From DAOTYH01 sp034435015 (lineage in GTDB: Bacteria; Chloroflexota; Anaerolineae; Aggregatilineales; UBA3940), in the NCBI GenBank assembly GCA_034435015.1, contig DAOTYH010000084.1:1-53754 (forward strand): DNA of 53,754 bases, written 5' to 3'. Below the pieces are notes generated by a model, which ran no database searches, was not told the origin of the DNA, and saw nothing but the letters and a program-made list of their open reading frames with translations. The first letter of the stretch is position 1. Every line of letters starts with the position of its first letter. This document shows positions 47,844 to 53,754 of this stretch, piece by piece. The position numbers and the translations under genes were made by a program.

Positions 47844-49472
47844 TCATCCGCGGGCTTTTAGCAGTTCGGCGATCTGCCGGGCGGCGTCGTGTAATGGAAT
47901 AAGCGAACGCTCGGCCTCATGACGCCATTTGATCTCAACGCTCTCATTGGCCAGACTGCGCTGGCTGATGGTGACTCTCAACGGGATGCCGATCAGGTCG
48001 GCATCAGCGAACATCACGCCGGGGCTGAGGTTGCGGTCGTCATACAACACCTCTAGCCCTGCCCCCTGAAGCTCTGTATAGAGCGCTTCGGCCACCTGAA
48101 AAGTAGCATCGTCTCTGGCAATTGCCACCAGATGAATATCGAACGGCGCAAGGTCAGGCGGCCAGATGATGCCCTGATCGTCGTGATGGGTCTCAATGAC
48201 AGCCGCCAGCACACGATCCAGCCCCAGCCGGCAATGCCCCATCTCTACAGGGCGGGCCTGTCCGCTGTTGTCTAAGTAGGTTGCCTTCTCGTCGGCAGAG
48301 AGGGCCGCCGCCCTGACACAGCGCCCCAGCTCGACTCCCTGTCGGATGCGTAAGGGGCTGTGGCAGTGCAGGCAGGCTGCGCCGTCAAACGGCTGAGCGA
48401 TGTCGGCCATCAGGCTGACGGAAAAGTCACGCGGGTAGTTGACCCCGGCCATGTGGCAGCCCGCCTCGTTAGCGCCGGTGACAAAGTTACTCATGCCGCG
48501 CAGTGACTCATCAGCAATGACCAGCGCCCCAGTGCCGCCTCCCGCCCCTTGTACGGCGATCCCGATGGGGCTGGCGTAGCCCGGCACCACACCGATCCGG
48601 CGGATTTGATCCTCAGCAGCCGGCGTCAGGGCTGGCACGTTCAATATCCTCCTTAACTTGGCCTCGCTGACCTCTAGGTCGCCGCGCAGCATGACCAGCA
48701 CCGTTTGGCCGTCCGGGCTGTCTGTTTGCACATGGTAAAGCACTGCCTTAAGCGTCTGCGCTGGCGGAACATTCAGGAAGGCACACAGGTCAGCAATGGT
48801 CTTGCAGTCGGGGGTGCTCACCTTGCGGAGCGGCTGGGGTTCGTCCGCTCTGTTCTCACCCCGTGCAAAGACGGCAGTCTCCGCCTGAGCCGTATAATTG
48901 CACCCTTCACATCGGATAAATTGCTCTCTCCCCTCAGGGTGAGGGAGTGTGAACGCACAGCCTGCCGGTAATTCAATGGTCACAGTGTCAAGGCCGCAAC
49001 GGCGTAATAGGGCATTGCAGGCGGTCGCCATACTGGATATGAAGGAGTCAAGGGAGGCCGCATCCGGGTGCAGGGACCAGCACTCACACTGTAACGGCCT
49101 GCTGGCCCCAGCCAGAGGGCCGCCGCGTCCGCTGAAACCCTCCTCCTGCTGGCCTGCTCCAAACCAGTACAGCAGGCGCGGCAGGTCTTTGTAGCTTTCA
49201 ACTTCGCGTCGGGCAAGGTCAGTCATCCAGAGTTCGATCTCCTCACTCGGCGCTGGTGGCAGAGAAATCTCTTGGCCGCCGGCGGCCTCAACTGTCTGTC
49301 GGACAAGTGACTCCAGCTTCCGGATGACACGCCGCCCAAGCGGCAAATAGCTCCATAGGCCGCCCCCCAGATGGCGGCCCAGCCCGGCGCGTACAATGAG
49401 CTGGTAGCTGATCAGCCCTGCTTCGGCTGGAGCCTCGCGCAGGGTGCGGCCAAACTGTTGGGAAAGTCTCAT
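47844..49472 (-). CDS. Prolyl-tRNA synthetase-like protein with degenerate catalytic core
   Basis: 542 residues. The order of domains is that of bacterial ProRS: class II core start (AGLISYQLIVRAGLGRHLGGG), INS editing domain (about 225-370, KTIADLCAFLNVP, VLVMLRGDLEVSEAKL, GANEAGCH), Cys pairs CEGC and CLHC, motif 3 region (MGHCRLGLDRVLAAVIE, GIIWPPDLAPF) and anticodon domain (LEVLYDDRNLSPGVMFADADLIGIP). Missing or changed relative to E. coli ProRS: ~30 residues with the PTHEE proline loop, the FRDE and REFLMKDAYSF arginines of motif 2 (here QQEE and CECWSLHPDAASLD), and the GHIFQLG stretch. Aminoacylation is doubtful; editing could remain. The start ATG 49472 has GAGG upstream. It follows recD2 by 37 bases. 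Confidence 0.8.
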   Translation of the reverse strand: MRLSQQFGRTLREAPAEAGLISYQLIVRAGLGRHLGGGLWSYLPLGRRVIRKLESLVRQTVEAAGGQEISLPPAPSEEIELWMTDLARREVESYKDLPRLLYWFGAGQQEEGFSGRGGPLAGASRPLQCECWSLHPDAASLDSFISSMATACNALLRRCGLDTVTIELPAGCAFTLPHPEGREQFIRCEGCNYTAQAETAVFARGENRADEPQPLRKVSTPDCKTIADLCAFLNVPPAQTLKAVLYHVQTDSPDGQTVLVMLRGDLEVSEAKLRRILNVPALTPAAEDQIRRIGVVPGYASPIGIAVQGAGGGTGALVIADESLRGMSNFVTGANEAGCHMAGVNYPRDFSVSLMADIAQPFDGAACLHCHSPLRIRQGVELGRCVRAAALSADEKATYLDNSGQARPVEMGHCRLGLDRVLAAVIETHHDDQGIIWPPDLAPFDIHLVAIARDDATFQVAEALYTELQGAGLEVLYDDRNLSPGVMFADADLIGIPLRVTISQRSLANESVEIKWRHEAERSLIPLHDAARQIAELLKARG

Positions 49473-49509
49473 CTTTGACCTCACAGGCACATGGAGGGCA
49501 GGCAGGCGG

Positions 49510-51750
49510 TTACCATTCCCCCCGTAATCGTTCTGCCAGCGCTGTAAATCGCTGGGACACCTGGTCATTGCGAACGGCGACAGCAATCGCCTTCTTTGAA
49601 CCGACTAGGACGACCAGCTTTCTGGCGCGTGTAACTGCTGTGTATAGCAGGTTGCGTTGCAGGAGCATGTAATGTTGCATGATGATCGGCATGACTACCG
49701 CTGTGTACTCACTGCCCTGCGCGCGGTGCACACTGATCGCATAAGCGTGAGTCAGTTCCGGCACTTCAGACCAATCATAAGTTACGAACCTCTCCTCGAA
49801 GGCGACCGTCATAGTCTGGTCAAGCAGGTTGAAAGCGTGTACGCGGCCTATGTCGCCGTTGAATACCTCTTTGTCATAGTTGTTGACAGTCTGCATGACC
49901 TTATCCCCAACGCGGTAAAGCCGCCCGCCTAGAACCCGCTCGGCAGAACGCCCTGGCGGGTTGAGCACTGCCTGCAACCGCTCATTAAGGGAGGCAACCC
50001 CTGCCGGCCCGCGGTACATCGGCACAATGACCTGAATGTCGTCCAAGGGGTTCAGCCCAAAGCGGCGGGGAATACGGTGACGCACAAGGTCTATGACAAG
50101 GTCGGCGGTGCGCTGAGGGTCGTCAGGGACATTGAACAGGAAGAAATCCCCCGCCTCCTTGGGGAAGAAAGGCATTTCGCCGCGGTTAATGCGGTGTGCA
50201 TTCGTGATGATCAGGCTGTCCGCGCTCTGGCGGAAGATCACATCGAGGCGTGTAACCGGTATCACAGCCGATCTGATCAAGTCGCGTAGTACGTCGCCTG
50301 CTCCCACGCTAGGGAGCTGATCCGCGTCCCCGACCAGCAACAGATGCGAGGCCGGGTCAACCGCTCGGAACAGTGCATTCGCCAGCATCGTGTCGAGCAT
50401 CGAGACCTCATCCACGATCACCATATCTGCCGGCAGAGGATGATCTTCGTTGTATGCAAATCCCTGTGAAGGTGAGTAACCCAGCAGGCGATGAATGGTA
50501 CAAGCCGGCTGGCCGGTCGCCTCGCTCAGACGTTTGGCGGCCCGTCCGGTAGGCGAGGCGAGCGCGAAGGTGCGTCCCCGACCGATCAGCGCGCCGATCA
50601 GCACACGGAGGGTTGTTGTCTTGCCGGTGCCGGGGCCGCCTGTCAGGATGCTGACTTTATGCGTCAGCGCTGTATGAACAGCGCTCTTCTGCTGTTCAGA
50701 GAGCGTGATGCCAGCCTCTTCAGCTATCTTGTTGATCAGGGTTGGCCAGTGGACATCCTGATGCCGTCCCAGACGTGAGTGGGGCGTCTCGATGATGCGG
50801 CGCAGACGGCTGACAGCGCCAGCTTCGGCGTAATAAAAAGCGGGCAGGTAGACAGCCTGAACACCGCCTTCTTTGCCGGCGGTTGCCTCGATCTTCACCA
50901 TGCCATTCTCGCCTGCCCGGCTGATGGCAGGCTCTAGGTCTGGCGGCGGGATTTCCAGCAGTTTGGCGGCGCTTTCGGCTAGCTGGCCGCGGGGAAGGAA
51001 CATGTTCCCATCTTCGGAGGCCTGATGAAGTGCATAGACGATGCCGGCTTCAAGCCGCGAGGGATGATCGGCAGGTAGCCCCAGATGGCGGGCGATCTGG
51101 TCGGCAGTCTTGAAGCCGATGCCATAGATGTCACGTGCCAGCCGATAGGGATCAGTCTGAACGACGCTGAGGGCTTGCTCGCCATAGGTCTTGTGTATTT
51201 TGACTGCCAGACCGGTTGAGACCCCGTGCGATTGCAGGAAAAGCATGATGTCTTTGATCTGACGCTGCTCGGCCCATGCGCGGAGGATCATACCGGCCCG
51301 CTGTTGACCGATCCCGTCTACTTCAAGCAGGCGCTCCGGTGAGTGCTCCAGCACATCCAGTGTGTTCAGCCCGAAATGGTTAACGATGCGGGTTGCTATT
51401 CGGGGGCCGATGCCTTTGATCAACCCTGAACCGAGGTAACGGCGCAGTCCCTCCACTGTTGCGGGGGCGATTTGATAAGCGTTCAGGGCGCGGAACTGTC
51501 GCCCGTACTGGGAATGTGTCTGCCAGATGCCCTCCAGCCTCAGGCACTCCCCCGGCACGAGGTCGGGCAGGTTGCCGACCACTGTGAGCGTCCCATCCTC
51601 TGCCAGCCCGCTCCAGAAGCCCATTGGCTTAGCAGGGGTCAGCCTGATGACGCTGTACCCGTCCTCCGGACTGTAGAAGGTGATCCGTTCAACCGTCCCC
51701 TCCAGCGTCTCAAGTTGAATACCCTTGCCCTGCCCTTTATCTTCACCCAT
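49510..51750 (-). CDS. recD2: RecD2-type ATP-dependent DNA helicase (SF1B)
   Basis: 746 residues, normal for RecD2. N-terminal OB-like and helix-hairpin-helix segments (LIKGIGPRIATRIVNHFG; LLEVDGIGQQRAGMIL; DIYGIGFKTADQIA), then helicase motifs: Walker A LTGGPGTGKTTTLRVL, Walker B MVIVDEVSMLD, GDADQLPSVGAG (motif III), and the C-terminal YAISVHRAQGSEY and YTAVTRARKLVVLVG. It unwinds DNA 5'-3' and acts outside RecBCD; no recB or recC is seen. It is 9 bases after the TPR gene on the same strand and is followed by the ProRS-like gene. Confidence 0.95.
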   Translation of the reverse strand: MGEDKGQGKGIQLETLEGTVERITFYSPEDGYSVIRLTPAKPMGFWSGLAEDGTLTVVGNLPDLVPGECLRLEGIWQTHSQYGRQFRALNAYQIAPATVEGLRRYLGSGLIKGIGPRIATRIVNHFGLNTLDVLEHSPERLLEVDGIGQQRAGMILRAWAEQRQIKDIMLFLQSHGVSTGLAVKIHKTYGEQALSVVQTDPYRLARDIYGIGFKTADQIARHLGLPADHPSRLEAGIVYALHQASEDGNMFLPRGQLAESAAKLLEIPPPDLEPAISRAGENGMVKIEATAGKEGGVQAVYLPAFYYAEAGAVSRLRRIIETPHSRLGRHQDVHWPTLINKIAEEAGITLSEQQKSAVHTALTHKVSILTGGPGTGKTTTLRVLIGALIGRGRTFALASPTGRAAKRLSEATGQPACTIHRLLGYSPSQGFAYNEDHPLPADMVIVDEVSMLDTMLANALFRAVDPASHLLLVGDADQLPSVGAGDVLRDLIRSAVIPVTRLDVIFRQSADSLIITNAHRINRGEMPFFPKEAGDFFLFNVPDDPQRTADLVIDLVRHRIPRRFGLNPLDDIQVIVPMYRGPAGVASLNERLQAVLNPPGRSAERVLGGRLYRVGDKVMQTVNNYDKEVFNGDIGRVHAFNLLDQTMTVAFEERFVTYDWSEVPELTHAYAISVHRAQGSEYTAVVMPIIMQHYMLLQRNLLYTAVTRARKLVVLVGSKKAIAVAVRNDQVSQRFTALAERLRGEW

Positions 51751-51759
51751 CTTGACTTG

Positions 51760-53754
51760 CTAGGGCGTAGGGGTGCTGGCTGGGCGCTGTGTAGGGGTCG
51801 GGGTTGGGCTGGGGCGCGGGGTCGGTGTAGGCGACGGCCGCAACGTAGCTGTCGGGGATGGGCTGGCTGTTGGAGTAGCTGTTGCAGTCAGTGTAGGCGT
51901 CAGTGTTGGTGTCAGCGATGCTTCAGCGGTGGCCGTAGCCTCGGCCTGCTGTTCTTCCCGCATGGCATAGAGCGCCTCTAGTTGTGTTTGCGCCTCTGCT
52001 GTGAATGGGTAATCGTAGGTCTGGCTCCAGAACAACACCCACTCCAGGTCAAGAATGGCCCCTGCTGTATCCCCCAGCCCCTTGCGGATCAGCCCGCGGT
52101 AATAATGCCGGGTGCCTGTCTCTTCGATAGCCAAGGCCTGCTCAATGTCTGCCAGTGCACTGTCCAGCTCGTTCCTGTGATAATATGCCCGCCCCCGTGC
52201 TTCGAGCACAAAGCCCATCTGCGTTGGGTCGAGACCCAGCTCCAGCGCGGCAGTAGCGGCTTCAATCGTCTCCGCATCGAGTCGGCTCTCTATCAGCGCA
52301 CGCACGTAGAGTGTTTCGACATCGGGCCGCCCCGGTGACTGCTCACGCACAGAGGTTGCATCCTCAAGAAGCTGATCGATCCGGCCTGTTGCCAATCCGC
52401 TGACGGCACGCCCATAACGGGCCTCGAAGTTATTGGCATCCCTTCGGAGCGCCTGATCGAAATCGGCATAGGCTAGATCGTACCGGCCCTCATCCAGATA
52501 AAATGTTCCCCGCCCAATGAGCGCCTCAGTGGTATCCTCAGCCAGTTGGAGTGCACGTTCGTAAGCCTGTAACGCATCAGCGGTGCGCCCCTGTTTGCCG
52601 TAAGCACGCCCTAGCAAGGCCCATGTCTCGGCGCTGGATGGATTCACCTGTTCAAGGTAGTCCTCCAGCCCGATCACAGCCCGCTCATACAACCCCAGCG
52701 CCAGACGCCCCTGCCCCAGCAATAACACTGCTGACTCGGAGGAAGGGTCAATGTAGTGGGCTAGATTGGCAATAGCAGTCGCATCTTCGGGTCGTCCGCT
52801 GGCGAGGTAGATTTGCCCCTCCATCACCAGCAAATTGACATCATATTTGCGGATTCGCCGGGCCGCCTGAACCTCAGCCAGTGCTGAGTCGTAGTCGCCT
52901 TCATCTAGGTAAATTTGGGCCAGATTGAGGTAGGCCATGATCAGGTTGGGATCAAGTAATTTGGCCTGCTCATTCTCCAGCTTGGCCTGCTCGATCAGGC
53001 CTTGCCGGGCACGAACGTACCCCAGCGCGGCATGAAGGGGAGCAAAGGTCTCATCCTGCCTGATTGCTCCCTGAAGGACTTGAGAAGCACCATCCAGATC
53101 GTTCAGGTAAGCCAGTGCCATCCCTTCGAAGAAATAGCTGTCAATGGAAGCATCACCCCTTGCCCGTCCCTGCCGGATCAGGTCTATTGCCTCCTGATAG
53201 CGGCCCTCATAGAAGGCTGTGATCCCGCTGTTTAGCACAGGGGAGGAAGGGTGGGGAGTGGCAATATAGGGCGGGGTGGGCGTCAGGCCGTAACGCAGGT
53301 CGCCGCGCGGAGCGTCGCCGACTGCCAGTGACGGCTCAGGCACTAACGGCTGGCCGGTAGGAGTCGGGGTGCGTGTCGGGCGGGGGGTCAGCGTGGGGTA
53401 GGCCGTTTCCGCAGGCGTAGCGGTAGGAATGACTGCTACACCGCCGGCTCTCTGGCGTGAGCTGACCAGTCTGGCAAGGTTCACAACCAGCACCACGACC
53501 AGGACGACAATGGCTATACTGCCGCCGATGACAACCACCATAGGGTCAATCCGCATCCGCCTGACGCGCGGAAGGGCCGGCCCGGCCTGACCGGCTGGCG
53601 TAGCCCATACAATATTCAACCTGCCCGACTGCATTTCATCGCGGTAACTGCGCAGAATCGGCTCTGCCTCACGCTGCACCCAGGCGAGCGTGTCAGCGTC
53701 AATCAAGGGGATGCCGTCAGGGGCTTGGACAGGCGGCGGAGACTGGGGCGAAGA
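51760..53754 (-). CDS. TPR-repeat membrane protein, 5' end beyond the window
   Basis: At least 664 residues; the frame stays open to the window edge (16 codons before TTG 53706), so the start probably lies outside. The visible N-terminal part contains LAWVQREAEPILRSYRDEM, then a membrane helix (VVVIGGSIAIVVLVVVLVV), a Thr/Pro linker, and about ten TPR units from roughly residue 180 to 560 (AITAFYEGRYQEAIDLIRQGR; AHAALGY-like; ALLGRAYGKQGRTADALQAYERAL; ARGRAYYHRNELDSALADIEQAL). The tail is a long TPT/SPT low-complexity stretch. A scaffold role at the cell surface is likely. First visible gene of the operon with recD2. Confidence 0.75.
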   Translation of the reverse strand, partial: SSPQSPPPVQAPDGIPLIDADTLAWVQREAEPILRSYRDEMQSGRLNIVWATPAGQAGPALPRVRRMRIDPMVVVIGGSIAIVVLVVVLVVNLARLVSSRQRAGGVAVIPTATPAETAYPTLTPRPTRTPTPTGQPLVPEPSLAVGDAPRGDLRYGLTPTPPYIATPHPSSPVLNSGITAFYEGRYQEAIDLIRQGRARGDASIDSYFFEGMALAYLNDLDGASQVLQGAIRQDETFAPLHAALGYVRARQGLIEQAKLENEQAKLLDPNLIMAYLNLAQIYLDEGDYDSALAEVQAARRIRKYDVNLLVMEGQIYLASGRPEDATAIANLAHYIDPSSESAVLLLGQGRLALGLYERAVIGLEDYLEQVNPSSAETWALLGRAYGKQGRTADALQAYERALQLAEDTTEALIGRGTFYLDEGRYDLAYADFDQALRRDANNFEARYGRAVSGLATGRIDQLLEDATSVREQSPGRPDVETLYVRALIESRLDAETIEAATAALELGLDPTQMGFVLEARGRAYYHRNELDSALADIEQALAIEETGTRHYYRGLIRKGLGDTAGAILDLEWVLFWSQTYDYPFTAEAQTQLEALYAMREEQQAEATATAEASLTPTLTPTLTATATPTASPSPTATLRPSPTPTPRPSPTPTPTQRPASTPTP

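Noticed and set aside
50997..51008. GGAACATGTTCC as a LexA box within recD2
   Set aside because: The half-sites are separated by two bases, not four, and it lies inside a coding region.

Overview
The window looks like chromosomal DNA from an uncultured member of the Chloroflexota (Anaerolineae-like). This is inferred from gene style, not from a marker gene. The DNA is moderately GC-rich. Several exported proteins end in long Thr/Pro-rich (TPT/TAT) linkers. A lipoprotein combines SH3b and CARDB-like modules. LexA has a Gram-positive-type GAAC-N4-GTTC box, leuS has a T-box leader, and promoters are close to TTGACA-N17/18-TATAAT. Many starts predicted from the longest open frame were moved to an internal codon that has a good Shine-Dalgarno sequence.

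Layout. 0.3-2.6 kb: a small signalling cluster (V4R-domain protein, Roadblock/LC7 protein, response regulator with a degenerate GGDEF domain). 2.6-8 kb: class V aminotransferase, a surface-anchored HExxH metalloprotease, and a B12-binding radical SAM protein. 8.1-14.4 kb, all on the minus strand: a 7TM membrane regulator with a possible C-terminal HTH, a GNAT acetyltransferase, a ~0.9 kb insertion sequence with a frameshifted DDE transposase, a CoA-type Nudix hydrolase, a VKOR-like thiol oxidoreductase and an SH3/CARDB lipoprotein. 14.5-19.6 kb: an operon of a SorC regulator, E1alpha, E1beta and E2 of a 2-oxoacid dehydrogenase complex, and a cupin, closed by a strong terminator. 19.6-21.3 kb: an archaemetzincin-like protein lacking the catalytic motif, and autoregulated lexA. 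21.4-25.7 kb: a MOP/MATE-like carrier, an unknown membrane protein, a CysQ-like phosphatase and a lysophospholipase-like hydrolase. 25.9-26.9 kb: a SCO-cupredoxin pair. 26.95-29.98 kb: leuS with promoter, T-box and terminator. 30.1-34.4 kb: a Uma2 nuclease-like protein, RtcA, a GT39-like membrane glycosyltransferase and a CopD-like membrane protein. 34.6-37.6 kb: an MgtC/DUF4010 protein, a YqhA protein and a trans-sulfuration PLP enzyme. 37.8-42.8 kb: a Gld-type ABC operon (ATPase, permease, GldG-like, DUF4340). 42.9-45.9 kb: tRNA-Ala(CGC), recJ and a nucleotide-sugar epimerase. 45.9-53.75 kb: a secreted glycosidase-like protein, then on the minus strand a partial TPR protein, recD2 and a degenerate prolyl-tRNA synthetase-like gene.

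Most unusual items. (1) The GldG-like subunit of the ABC operon carries a complete seven-blade WD40 propeller inside its GldG core, flanked by an in-frame imperfect direct repeat. (2) The ProRS-like protein keeps the editing (INS) and anticodon domains but appears to have lost most aminoacylation motifs. (3) Two other enzyme-fold proteins, archaemetzincin-like and glycosidase-like, also seem to have lost catalytic residues. (4) A promoter, long hairpin and U-tract upstream of the ABC operon could be an attenuator or a small RNA. All function statements come from reading motifs by eye. No database search was possible.
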